From an uncultured Parabacteroides sp. (GTDB lineage: Bacteria; Bacteroidota; Bacteroidia; Bacteroidales; Tannerellaceae): a stretch of DNA of 56,200 nucleotides. Of this stretch, positions 41,508 to 48,199 are shown in pieces (position 1 is the stretch's first letter; every line of letters starts with the position of its first letter). The translations under genes were made by a program, and so were the position numbers. The notes under the pieces were generated by a model. That model saw only the letters and a program-made list of their open reading frames with translations. It was not told the DNA's origin and searched no databases. The stretch is from the NCBI RefSeq assembly GCF_902493135.1, contig NZ_CABUOD010000028.1:1-56200 (forward strand), read 5' to 3'.

Positions 41508-42029
41508 ATGGACAACAACGATTTCATGCAAAACGTCCTGAAGGACATCAAAGTCGAGCTGGACGGCGAGTTTGACCGCAATTTCGAGCGGAAAGCCTTT
41601 TTCGACCAACCGTGGGCACCGCTCAGCCCGAACTACAACCCGTCGGAGGGGTCGATGCTGATGCGCACCGGTGCCTTGCGCAAGAGCCTCCGTAGCCGGA
41701 TAGACGGCACGAAGTTGGTCTATGAGAGCAGCCTGAAATATGCAGGATTGCAAAACTACGGTGGGACGGTGAAGCAGGATTTTGTTCCCTCCGACAAGAT
41801 GCGCCGGTGGGCTTGGGCAAAAGCCCGCGAACGGAAGGAACAGGGCGACAAACCCGGTGAAGAGAAATTCCGCCGCATGGCTTTGGCCAAACGGATCAAG
41901 CGGACGATCGTAGTACCCCCGCGTCCTTTTGTCGGGGAACATTCCCGCGTATGGGAGATCGCCGGGAAGGTTGTCCGGGAAGAGGCCGAACGAACCCTAC
42001 AGGAAGCGACACGTAACTTTAATAGATAA
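41508..42029 (+). CDS. Virion morphogenesis protein (Mu gpG-like), 173 aa
   Basis: The protein begins MDNNDFMQNVLKDIKVELDG and has the features of the phage virion morphogenesis / tail completion family: KAFFDQPWAPLSPNYNPSEG, LMRTGALRKSLRSRIDGTKL, SSLKYAGLQNYGGTVKQDFV, and RTIVVPPRPFVGEHSRVWEI near the end. It links the head connector to the tail. It lies 70 bp after the MuF-toxin gene, in the place where an immunity gene might be expected. The region between has only a short AT-rich leader. Confidence 0.85.
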   Translation: MDNNDFMQNVLKDIKVELDGEFDRNFERKAFFDQPWAPLSPNYNPSEGSMLMRTGALRKSLRSRIDGTKLVYESSLKYAGLQNYGGTVKQDFVPSDKMRRWAWAKARERKEQGDKPGEEKFRRMALAKRIKRTIVVPPRPFVGEHSRVWEIAGKVVREEAERTLQEATRNFNR

Positions 42030-42037
42030 ATGTAGAT

Positions 42038-42484
42038 ATGAAAGAGATTTTGGAAGCCGTCATGGAACGGCTACAGGAAGAGGTGGGCGACCTCCGTTAT
42101 ATCGCCGAAGACTGGGGGCAGTTGGATTATTACCATGACACGCCGCCGGCGAAGTTCCCTTGTGCGCTGGTCAGCATGAACCGGCTGCAATTCGAGTCGG
42201 AAACGCTACAGACGCGCCGGGTGCGGATGAGCATCCTGATCCGCGTGGCGGACGCGCCGGCGGTGTCGGCCACGATGGCCGCGCCGGAACGGGACAAACA
42301 GCGGGCGTTCGCCATCTTCGACCTGATGGAACGGATCGGTAACTGCCTGTATGGGTTCGGGGGCGATGCGTTCAACGAGTTGGAACAACAAGAGATCACG
42401 CGCTACAACCGCGAGGATGCGGTGAGGGAATATGCAATGACCTTCACGACGGAGTACCTGATCGAGACGGACGGGTCAGAATAA
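42038..42484 (+). CDS. Mu gp37-like head-tail joining or tail terminator protein, 148 aa
   Basis: The protein begins MKEILEAVMERLQEEVGDLR and has the alpha/beta pattern of tail terminators: helix, then FPCALVSMNRLQFESETLQT and VRMSILIRVADAPAVSATM strands, a helix QRAFAIFDLMERIGNCLYGF and strands REYAMTFTTEYLIETDGSE. It would cap the tail tube at the head-proximal end. It is the last gene of the rightward head module and overlaps the convergent 42476 gene by 9 bp. It starts 8 bp after the gpG-like gene. Confidence 0.7.
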   Translation: MKEILEAVMERLQEEVGDLRYIAEDWGQLDYYHDTPPAKFPCALVSMNRLQFESETLQTRRVRMSILIRVADAPAVSATMAAPERDKQRAFAIFDLMERIGNCLYGFGGDAFNELEQQEITRYNREDAVREYAMTFTTEYLIETDGSE

Positions 42485-42700
42485 CGAAAGCTGCCGCCGG
42501 TTGTCCTCCCGATGGCGTTCACGCTCCACGTTCACCCCGATATAATTGAGAAATGTGCGGTAGCACATGGGATAGACCGGGCAGACGTACCGCCGCCAAA
42601 CTTCTTTGTAGCAGCGGTCGCGCCTGCCCGGTTCGTAATGCGTGCGGACGATGTCGCAAACAAGCTCGATTCTCCTTAACGTATTCCGGTGGTATCCCAT
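42476..42700 (-). CDS. Basic small protein at the early/late boundary, candidate late activator
   Basis: 74 residues from the ATG at 42700 (MGYHRNTLRRIELVCDIVRT). It is rich in Arg, Tyr and Cys: HYEPGRRDRCYKEVWRRYVC, PVYPMCYRTFLNYIGVNVER. The C-terminal half could form a helix-turn-helix. It is the last gene of the leftward early block and separated from the rest of it by a terminator-like hairpin (42740-42788). In Mu the activators Mor and C sit at the end of the early and middle regions. The role is inferred from place and composition only; no homologue is recognised with confidence. Confidence 0.5.
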   Translation of the reverse strand: MGYHRNTLRRIELVCDIVRTHYEPGRRDRCYKEVWRRYVCPVYPMCYRTFLNYIGVNVERERHREDNRRQLSLF

Positions 42701-42739
42701 GTAAACAGATAAACTAAACAACCTTTCCACACAAAGATA

Positions 42740-42788
42740 AAAGGCCCGGAAGGTTATTACAACCATTTCCGGGCCTTTCTTTCATAGT
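42740..42788. terminator. Perfect hairpin at the early/head boundary
   Basis: AAAGGCCCGGAA (42740-42751) pairs with TTCCGGGCCTTT (42777-42788), loop 25 nt, flanked by A/T-rich DNA. It can end the rightward head operon and also the leftward early transcript before the 42476-42700 gene. Confidence 0.8.
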
Positions 42789-42815
42789 GTTATCATCTTT
42801 CTTTCCGAACGTCTT

Positions 42816-43085
42816 TCACGTGTCGTTTTTGATAACACTTTCTATGTCCTTGACCGCCTTCAGTATGGCTGCCGAACTTTGGCGGAGTTTCCGGTTCTCT
42901 TCCTCCAGCGCAGCTATTTTCTTCTTTTGCGATCCACTTGTTTCCAAAAGCCTGAGATAAGCATGTCCCGTTTGCAACAGGGCCTTCGAGGATTGCCGGT
43001 AGCCTGTCTTTTTTTTTATCCCCTGTAGCATCCGGTTGTCTTCTTCGGTCAGGTTGCGGATCAGGACGGATTTTGTTTTGTCCAT
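42816..43085 (-). CDS. Coiled-coil protein with RHH-like N-terminus
   Basis: 89 residues. MDKTKSVLIRNLTEEDNRML resembles the start of ribbon-helix-helix and mobilisation-type proteins (a strand followed by LTEEDN), then GYRQSSKALLQTGHAYLRLL, and a C-terminal coiled coil QKKKIAALEEENRKLRQSSA. It could be a small DNA-binding dimer. The gene starts 2 bp after the stop of the 43088 gene and is probably in the same early operon. Function not known. Confidence 0.6.
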   Translation of the reverse strand: MDKTKSVLIRNLTEEDNRMLQGIKKKTGYRQSSKALLQTGHAYLRLLETSGSQKKKIAALEEENRKLRQSSAAILKAVKDIESVIKNDT

Positions 43086-43087
43086 GA

Positions 43088-43297
43088 TTATTGCTCCTTT
43101 CCTAATTCCATTTGTTGCAATCGTTTCAAGTGGTGGACTACCGCCTCGAAAAATTCAAGGCTTCTTTTGCTTTGCCGTTTCGCGTCCCGGCTTCTTAAAC
43201 GAGGCATTCTTTCCTTGATACACTCAATCGTTCCTTCTGCATCTTTGATACATTGGGCAACACTTGGCATTAAACTCAAATCTTTCATGGCCATCAT
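43088..43297 (-). CDS. Small helical phage early protein, 69 aa
   Basis: The protein begins MMAMKDLSLMPSVAQCIKDA (the second or third Met may be the real start) and is a helical, basic protein with RLRSRDAKRQSKRSLEFFEA and a final HHLKRLQQMELGKEQ. No family is recognised. It overlaps the stop of the SPFH-like gene by 4 bp (ATGA) and is followed after 2 bp by the coiled-coil gene, so the three form a tight translational unit. Confidence 0.6.
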   Translation of the reverse strand: MMAMKDLSLMPSVAQCIKDAEGTIECIKERMPRLRSRDAKRQSKRSLEFFEAVVHHLKRLQQMELGKEQ

Positions 43298-43692
43298 TGT
43301 TTGTTATTCCGTGAGGCTTCTAACACTGGCAAATTCGTTTCGGTAGGAACATAAATAACCGTTTTGTCGTTCAGGTTATTTTGTTGTCGGACCCACAAAT
43401 ATTGAATGTAGGCCGGCGTGATGCTCCCGTTTTCAATTTTAATGGCCTCCGCTGCTCCTTTGGCTCGTTCCACTTCTGCTTGCGCGTTCAGTTTCTCGGC
43501 TTCCAAATTTGCCTTTGCTTCCTCGATCTTGATACGCCGGTTTTGTTCTGCTTTGGCAAACTCTGCTTTTCCTGACATTTCCTGCTGCCAAACATTGTAC
43601 CGGGGATATCCATATAAACCACCAAATACGACGATCACAATGGCCCATACAACTACAGTTCCACAAAATGCTCCTGAAAATCTTTTATTCAT
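43294..43692 (-). CDS. Minimal SPFH/prohibitin-like membrane protein, 132 aa
   Basis: One N-terminal membrane helix (GTVVVWAIVIVVFGGLYGYP) is followed by an Ala/Glu-rich coiled coil (EQNRRIKIEEAKANLEAEKL and AQAEVERAKGAAEAIKIENG) and the C-terminal segment SITPAYIQYLWVRQQNNLND with VIYVPTETNLPVLEA. The last two parts match the coiled coil and end of prohibitin/SPFH proteins, but the globular SPFH domain between membrane helix and coiled coil is missing. SPFH proteins form large rings in membranes; a phage-coded short form might join, block or mimic the host ring. Early expression is inferred from its place. Confidence 0.65.
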   Translation of the reverse strand: MNKRFSGAFCGTVVVWAIVIVVFGGLYGYPRYNVWQQEMSGKAEFAKAEQNRRIKIEEAKANLEAEKLNAQAEVERAKGAAEAIKIENGSITPAYIQYLWVRQQNNLNDKTVIYVPTETNLPVLEASRNNKQ

Positions 43693-43751
43693 AATTATCT
43701 ACGGTTGACCTATACACCATAAGGTTCTAAATATTTATAACCTTGTCTGTT

Positions 43752-44168
43752 TCAATATATATTAAACCCTTCCGACTGTTCGCAAAAATCCGCCAGCATT
43801 TCTACTTTGTGCAAGAACTCTTCGGCGGGTGGCTCGACTTTATTCCCCATCATGCTTTTAATCATGATTTGTTCTCTTTCCGTCTTTTTATCCCATTCTT
43901 CCCGTAATGCCCTTTTTACAGAGACATATCCTTTGAACATCCTTGCCATGATAACGGCCTCCTCTTTTGTGACCTCGAATCCGTCATTGCTTACCGGACT
44001 CCCATCTTTTCGGGAACCGTCATAAATGTATCTCCCCGGTTCGAATTTAAAATCTCCATAGCCGAACAGGTAGCAAGCTCCTGTTTCATTCAGTATGACG
44101 GGCCATGTAAATATCATTCCGCTTTTACTATCGACCCCTTCTTTCTTAGGTATTAAGTCATATCCCAT
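43752..44168 (-). CDS. Phage early protein of unknown function, 138 aa
   Basis: The protein begins MGYDLIPKKEGVDSKSGMIF and has two parts: a beta-rich N-terminal half with TWPVILNETGACYLFGYGDF and RYIYDGSRKDGSPVSNDGFE, and a helical C-terminal half (VTKEEAVIMARMFKGYVSVK, then EEWDKKTEREQIMIK). It resembles small proteins of phages and plasmids that begin with M-G-Y-D-L, but no function is known to me. It is in line with the other leftward early genes, 11 bp before the zinc-ribbon gene stop. Confidence 0.65.
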   Translation of the reverse strand: MGYDLIPKKEGVDSKSGMIFTWPVILNETGACYLFGYGDFKFEPGRYIYDGSRKDGSPVSNDGFEVTKEEAVIMARMFKGYVSVKRALREEWDKKTEREQIMIKSMMGNKVEPPAEEFLHKVEMLADFCEQSEGFNIY

Positions 44169-44179
44169 AATTCATTGTT

Positions 44180-44437
44180 TTAAAATTGTTTTTCCGGTAC
44201 ATAAGCCGTCACATACGTTGTTACCTCACACGACACGATCACCCGGCCGGAACCTTTGCACTGCGGGCAAGTATCGCCTTCCTTTATCCCTTTCCCCTCG
44301 CACACTTTACAGGCCACGATGTGTGGCGGGATTATCTTTTCACGTTTGGGTACCGTTATCTCTGCGCCGATTGGTCGCTGTGCATTCAAGCGACGCTTTT
44401 CCTGCTTTCTTCTGAATCGTTCTAAAATGTTGTTCAT
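44180..44437 (-). CDS. DnaJ-type zinc-ribbon protein, 85 aa
   Basis: After a basic N-terminus (LERFRRKQEKRRLNAQRPIG) comes one cysteine-rich hairpin of DnaJ type: VACKVCEGKGIKEGDTCPQC followed by KGSGRVIVSCEVTTY, that is CxxCxGxG twice, enough for one zinc ion. No J domain is present. Similar free-standing zinc modules occur in many phages, where they often accompany replication or transposition genes. It is paired with a similar gene at 44471. Confidence 0.75.
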   Translation of the reverse strand: MNNILERFRRKQEKRRLNAQRPIGAEITVPKREKIIPPHIVACKVCEGKGIKEGDTCPQCKGSGRVIVSCEVTTYVTAYVPEKQF

Positions 44438-44470
44438 AAATCCTCCTATTTTTAATTCATATTTGTTCGT

Positions 44471-44698
44471 CTATGATTCATAATCCGCTTCCCATTCCAC
44501 CGTGATGTTGGCTCTCACCTTGCCGGTGCCGTCGCAGAGGTCGCAGGGGATAAAGATGCGGTTACCGTGGCCGTTCGTATCCGGAAAACCGCCTTGGCCA
44601 CTGCAACGGGGGCAGGTGAAGCCGGAAGCGTAGCGGATTTCTGTCCGTGTGCCGTAGCGGTCGGGGCTGATTTCCAAAATGTGTTTCATTTCGCTCAT
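44471..44698 (-). CDS. Second DnaJ-type zinc-ribbon protein, 75 aa
   Basis: The core is FTCPRCSGQGGFPDTNGHGN with RIFIPCDLCDGTGKVRANIT, again two CxxCxGxG knuckles that bind one zinc. It starts MSEMKHILEISPDRYGTRTE and ends in an acidic VEWEADYES. The gene lies next to the 44180 gene and probably arose by duplication of it, although the flanks differ. Function is unknown; zinc knuckles of this type bind unfolded proteins in DnaJ. Confidence 0.75.
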   Translation of the reverse strand: MSEMKHILEISPDRYGTRTEIRYASGFTCPRCSGQGGFPDTNGHGNRIFIPCDLCDGTGKVRANITVEWEADYES

Positions 44699-44716
44699 AT
44701 TATTTTCCTTTCTTCT

Positions 44717-45223
44717 TTAGAATAATGTCGGTTCTTTTGATTCCTTGATATACTCCAGCACCAGATAGTCCAGCGGTTGCGTCGCCCAGTTGATGCCGGG
44801 GCGGTGTTTGTAGAGGTTCCGGATCAACCGGCGGCACTCTTCCGGCATGAGGCCGGTGTCGAGCTTCGCCATCGGGAGGTTGATGCGGTCGAGCGTGAGA
44901 GTGACGGCGTGCATGATCTTTGCGTTGCCTTTCCAGATGCCTTTCAGATAGATTTGCTTCACTGCGCCGATGGCGTTCTTCACCGGATGGTGGAGGCGGA
45001 TCGTCGTGAAACAGGTACAGTTCAGTTTATTGTTGAAGTTCTCTTCAAATTCCAGTCGTTCGTCCATGATCTTATAATATTTTCCTGTTTGTTGTTTGCA
45101 TTTGAAGCAGTAAACCATCCATTTGCCGGAGGTCCTCACCACCCGGCAGGCGGTGTAACGAAAGCCGCAGGGGCAGACGTATATCCAACGGCCGGGGGTG
45201 AGGGTGGCGGTTTTGACTTTCAC
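44717..45223 (-). CDS. Zinc-ribbon protein of the transposition region, 168 aa
   Basis: The likely start is a GTG at 45223 that overlaps the DUF3164 stop as GTGA; an internal ATG at 45067 would lose the zinc part. The N-terminus has RWIYVCPCGFRYTACRVVRT and WMVYCFKCKQQTGKYYKI, a four-to-five-cysteine ribbon. The C-terminal 110 residues are helical: HHPVKNAIGAVKQIYLKGIW and MPEECRRLIRNLYKHRPGIN, ending EYIKESKEPTLF. Not recognised beyond the zinc ribbon. It is the third cysteine-knuckle protein in a row in this early operon. Confidence 0.65.
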   Translation of the reverse strand: MKVKTATLTPGRWIYVCPCGFRYTACRVVRTSGKWMVYCFKCKQQTGKYYKIMDERLEFEENFNNKLNCTCFTTIRLHHPVKNAIGAVKQIYLKGIWKGNAKIMHAVTLTLDRINLPMAKLDTGLMPEECRRLIRNLYKHRPGINWATQPLDYLVLEYIKESKEPTLF

Positions 45224-45882
45224 GCTTCTGTCATGCCTAAAGGGATATTGGTCCAAGCCCCGTTTTCATCTTTGACTTCGGCACGGATGAACTGTTTGCT
45301 GATGGCGGGCTGGTAGGCCTCTTCGATGATCTGTACGCCCTCCATGAAGCGGTCCGATCCGGTTTCTTCGGCAATCTTGCGAAGCTGGACTACACGGCTT
45401 GCCTTCAGGGTTCCTTTCGCGTCACGGGCCAATAGGCGGAGCACCATTTTCACAAGCGATTGCGTCTTGGCGTCGCTTGCCAATCCTTCGATATATTCCT
45501 TCACGATGGTGATGCCGTCTTCCACTGTGTCGCGGTAGCCGTCGGTGACATACACGCCGACCGTGATACGTTTGTCCCCGGCTGAGTTGGTGAAGGTGTC
45601 CGAACGCTGGCCGTCCTTTTTCAGTTTCAATACTTCCGACTTCATGTCGATGACGCGGCGGAAGTCGTTCAATACATTTTGCTTGTCTGTCTTGATGTGA
45701 TGGCTGACAGCTTGCAGTCTCATAATCGCTTCCTCGATGGTTTCGTCCACCAGTTCTTTATAAGCCTCGCGGTCGCGTTTGGCTTGTTCCTTGGCTTTCT
45801 TTTCGGCCTGTGCCGCTTTGAAGGCTTCGTACTCTTGTTTTTCTTCCGGTGTCATTTCGACGGTTTGTTTCATTGTTTCCAT
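45220..45882 (-). CDS. DUF3164 family protein, 220 aa
   Basis: Recognised as DUF3164, a family that accompanies transposase genes in Mu-like phages. The N-terminus is a charged helix (TPEEKQEYEAFKAAQAEKKA), then the core ELVDETIEEAIMRLQAVSHH, DFRRVIDMKSEVLKLKKDGQ, RITVGVYVTDGYRDTVEDGI and AEETGSDRFMEGVQIIEEAY. The exact function is not established; it may act in replicative transposition or host DNA protection. It starts within the end of the upstream coiled-coil gene (13-bp overlap). Confidence 0.88.
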   Translation of the reverse strand: METMKQTVEMTPEEKQEYEAFKAAQAEKKAKEQAKRDREAYKELVDETIEEAIMRLQAVSHHIKTDKQNVLNDFRRVIDMKSEVLKLKKDGQRSDTFTNSAGDKRITVGVYVTDGYRDTVEDGITIVKEYIEGLASDAKTQSLVKMVLRLLARDAKGTLKASRVVQLRKIAEETGSDRFMEGVQIIEEAYQPAISKQFIRAEVKDENGAWTNIPLGMTEA

Positions 45883-46172
45883 GTTGTTGTTTGTTTTTGA
45901 GTGTTACACATCTGTTTATTCTGTCTTTGTTTGTATTTCGCATATTCCTGTCGAAGGTAGGTGAGCGACTGTTCCAGCCGGTCGATTTCCTCGTCCCATT
46001 CGCGTAAGAGGCGGCGTTGCGCCTCCATGTCCTTTACCGGGCGGGTGAGCAGCATGTCGGTGAGGAAGTCGCGTTCTCCCTTCAGGTAGTCCTGCCGGCG
46101 GAGGAGGCGTTTGCCCTGTTCCTCGATTTCGTCCAGTTTGTCTTGTAGAGGGATGTATCGTGCCATTGTCAT
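45870..46172 (-). CDS. Coiled-coil early protein, 100 aa
   Basis: MARYIPLQDKLDEIEEQGKR (second Met, 46166) is the probable start, with MTMA upstream as alternative. The protein is one long charged helix: LRRQDYLKGERDFLTDMLLT, then EAQRRLLREWDEEIDRLEQS and LTYLRQEYAKYKQRQNKQ. No known domain. It overlaps the GemA-like gene upstream by 4 bp and DUF3164 downstream by 13 bp, so it belongs to the transposition operon. Confidence 0.6.
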   Translation of the reverse strand: MTMARYIPLQDKLDEIEEQGKRLLRRQDYLKGERDFLTDMLLTRPVKDMEAQRRLLREWDEEIDRLEQSLTYLRQEYAKYKQRQNKQMCNTQKQTTTWKQ

Positions 46173-46600
46173 TTCTCCCCTTCCTTTTGTTTCCGGCGGA
46201 TGGCACGCATCTTCACCAGCAACCGTTCCAGTTCTTCGTAATCCAACATGGCAAACCGTTTTCCGGCGATCCGTTTGTCAAGGCAGAAGGCATCAACCTT
46301 CTGCCAGTCGGCCGTGTTGACTCCAAACAGTTGCATCTGTTTCAATACATCCGAACGCTTCTTTCTTAGAAGACGCTCGGTTTCGGTTTCTTCCATACGT
46401 GTCAGCTCCTCCATTGATCGGATGGCTTCGTTGTATTCGTGGAGCGACATTTCACGCAGGCTATCAGTGCGTCCACCCGTGAACTGGAGAACGATTTCTT
46501 CCTTGATTGCTCCCGGCATCTTCTTCAACAGGCCGTAAAAGGCTGCGTAATTGTCTGGTCTCGCGTAACCCTGCTTGGGTTTCATTTGTATGATTTTCAT
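46169..46600 (-). CDS. GemA / Mu gp16-like protein (DUF1018 type), 143 aa
   Basis: Start at the ATG at 46600 (MKIIQMKPKQGYARPDNYAA). Two elements typical of DUF1018 are seen: FTGGRTDSLREMSLHEYNEA in the first half and NTADWQKVDAFCLDKRIAGK with YEELERLLVKMRAIRRKQ at the end. GemA of Mu modulates host gene expression and DNA topology early in the lytic cycle. Similarity is moderate, so the name is a family suggestion. It lies in the early operon between the RecA-like ATPase gene and the coiled-coil gene. Confidence 0.6.
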   Translation of the reverse strand: MKIIQMKPKQGYARPDNYAAFYGLLKKMPGAIKEEIVLQFTGGRTDSLREMSLHEYNEAIRSMEELTRMEETETERLLRKKRSDVLKQMQLFGVNTADWQKVDAFCLDKRIAGKRFAMLDYEELERLLVKMRAIRRKQKEGEK

Positions 46601-46616
46601 GTCCAATCAAATTGTA

Positions 46617-47255
46617 TTATTCATGATTCCAGGATTTTGTTCCGTTTTCACTCCAATACTCCTCGGCCAGTTTTGGGTAAGCGACGTACTCGCCCGTCTC
46701 ACCGATAAACCGTCCTTTGCTGAAGGCTTTCCCGCCCTCGACCCATATCTTCAGCGAGGCATCGTACATCACGCTCTCGGCGGCGTCGCCTTTCGGGTTC
46801 TTGCCCCTGGCGTGGCTGATGAAGATGAACAGCTTGCCGGGGAAGGCCTCTTTCAGCGTGATGTATTCGCGGTAACTCATGCGGGTGTATTGAAAGCTGT
46901 CTACCACGATGATGTTATAACTCTTATGCCGGCGCAGGCGGGCTTTCAACGCCTCCATGTCCTCCTGTATGAAGGCCAACCGGCGGCTCACTTCCGACAT
47001 GCCGTGCATCCGTAGGCTGTTCTGCACCGTCAGGCAGGCACCCTCTTCCAGACTGTTATAAACCACCCGGTCGTATTTACAGAGTTCCTTGCAGAGCTGC
47101 ATGACAAACGATGTCTTGCCGTTGCCGCTGTTGCCCCAGATGAACCACACGCCGACACGCTCCGGCGTGCCGAACGCCTCTTTCCATTTCCCCTCGAAGG
47201 GGAAGGTGTCGTATTTCTTATCCAATATGTCCCTTACGCTTAATGCTCTTTTCAT
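46617..47255 (-). CDS. RecA/RadA-like P-loop ATPase, 212 aa
   Basis: Walker A is IWGNSGNGKTSFVMQL (GNSGNGKT at 41-48) and Walker B is SYNIIVVDSFQYTRMS (about 112-127). Downstream, KLFIFISHARGKNPKGDAAE and SLKIWVEGGKAFSKGRFIGE recall the core of RadA/KaiC/DnaB-type ATPases rather than AAA+ proteins. It is separate from the MuB-like ATPase encoded next. A role in replicative transposition, strand exchange or helicase loading is possible. Such a second ATPase is not part of the Mu early set, so it is an addition in this phage lineage. Confidence 0.75.
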   Translation of the reverse strand: MKRALSVRDILDKKYDTFPFEGKWKEAFGTPERVGVWFIWGNSGNGKTSFVMQLCKELCKYDRVVYNSLEEGACLTVQNSLRMHGMSEVSRRLAFIQEDMEALKARLRRHKSYNIIVVDSFQYTRMSYREYITLKEAFPGKLFIFISHARGKNPKGDAAESVMYDASLKIWVEGGKAFSKGRFIGETGEYVAYPKLAEEYWSENGTKSWNHE

Positions 47256-47292
47256 GTCCTTTGAACGGTATTTGAATGCTGTTAAAATGCTG

Positions 47293-48165
47293 TTATTCGC
47301 CCATCCGTTTGGCGCGGTGGATGGCTTTCTTTACCCGGCGGAGGTCGAAGTCGCACGGCTCGGCGTCGCGTATCACCTCTTCGATCTTCTTTTTATCCTG
47401 TATGCCGTTGGCCACGCAGATGGAATACACGTCATTCGCGGTCGTTTCCTCCAGTTCGAAGTACTTGCGGCCCATGCGGCTGAAGAACTCCTTATATCCG
47501 GGCTTTTGGTGGCGCAGGCCGAGGCTGATACGCTTCTTGATATAGTCGGTACTCATGAATACGATCCCGCTTTTGTCCTCCAGCTTGTTGTACATGCTGA
47601 TGAAGTAGTGGAAGACCGGTTCGGTCAGTTTGTCGGCTTCGTCGAATATCAAGAGGGGCGCGTCCATCTGTATCACGTCGTCCAGGATCAGGCTCCAGAT
47701 TTCGCGGATGTTGTGGCCGTCCGTCTTGATACCCACCTTTCGTGCTATCTCACGCACGAAGTCGCCTTTCTTCATGTCTTCGGAGCAAAGGATGTAGAAC
47801 ACTTCCCGGTTCTCCCGGGTATAAAGGTTTGCCGTTGTTGTCTTTCCGCACCCGGCTTCTCCAACGATCCAGGTCACGTTGCGCCAATGCTGGGCATCGT
47901 CCAGCGCGTAGCGGATTTCTTGATAGGCCGATGTTTCCACGATCTGCCAGCCGGTTTCCTTCGTCCGGTTTCCCACCTGTGCGGCGATGTCGCGGAACAT
48001 CTTGTCGCTGATGTTGTCGTACTTGCCGTTCAGGATGTTGCTGACCGTCCCGACACTTGTGTTCTTCAGGCTTCCGACCGCCTTGTTCTGGCTCGGATAT
48101 TTGGCGACGTAGGCGCGAAGTGCTTCGCGGATTGCGTCTTTCTCGTTGTTGCTTAATGCTTCCAT
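47293..48165 (-). CDS. MuB-like transposition target-selection ATPase, 290 aa
   Basis: The AAA+ type ATPase with an N-terminal helix-turn-helix as in MuB: NKAVGSLKNTSVGTVSNILN (about 27-46), then Walker A TWIVGEAGCGKTTTANLY (GEAGCGKT at 102-109) and Walker B DAPLLIFDEADKLTEPVF (about 172-190). MuB forms ATP-dependent filaments on target DNA, attracts the transposase complex and gives target immunity. It is encoded 34 bp downstream of the transposase, the same order as A-B in Mu. The C-terminal domain FDLRRVKKAIHRAKRMGE is basic. Confidence 0.92.
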   Translation of the reverse strand: MEALSNNEKDAIREALRAYVAKYPSQNKAVGSLKNTSVGTVSNILNGKYDNISDKMFRDIAAQVGNRTKETGWQIVETSAYQEIRYALDDAQHWRNVTWIVGEAGCGKTTTANLYTRENREVFYILCSEDMKKGDFVREIARKVGIKTDGHNIREIWSLILDDVIQMDAPLLIFDEADKLTEPVFHYFISMYNKLEDKSGIVFMSTDYIKKRISLGLRHQKPGYKEFFSRMGRKYFELEETTANDVYSICVANGIQDKKKIEEVIRDAEPCDFDLRRVKKAIHRAKRMGE

Positions 48166-48199
48166 GTTAATTGTATTTTATTCGTTGTTATTTTCAGTG

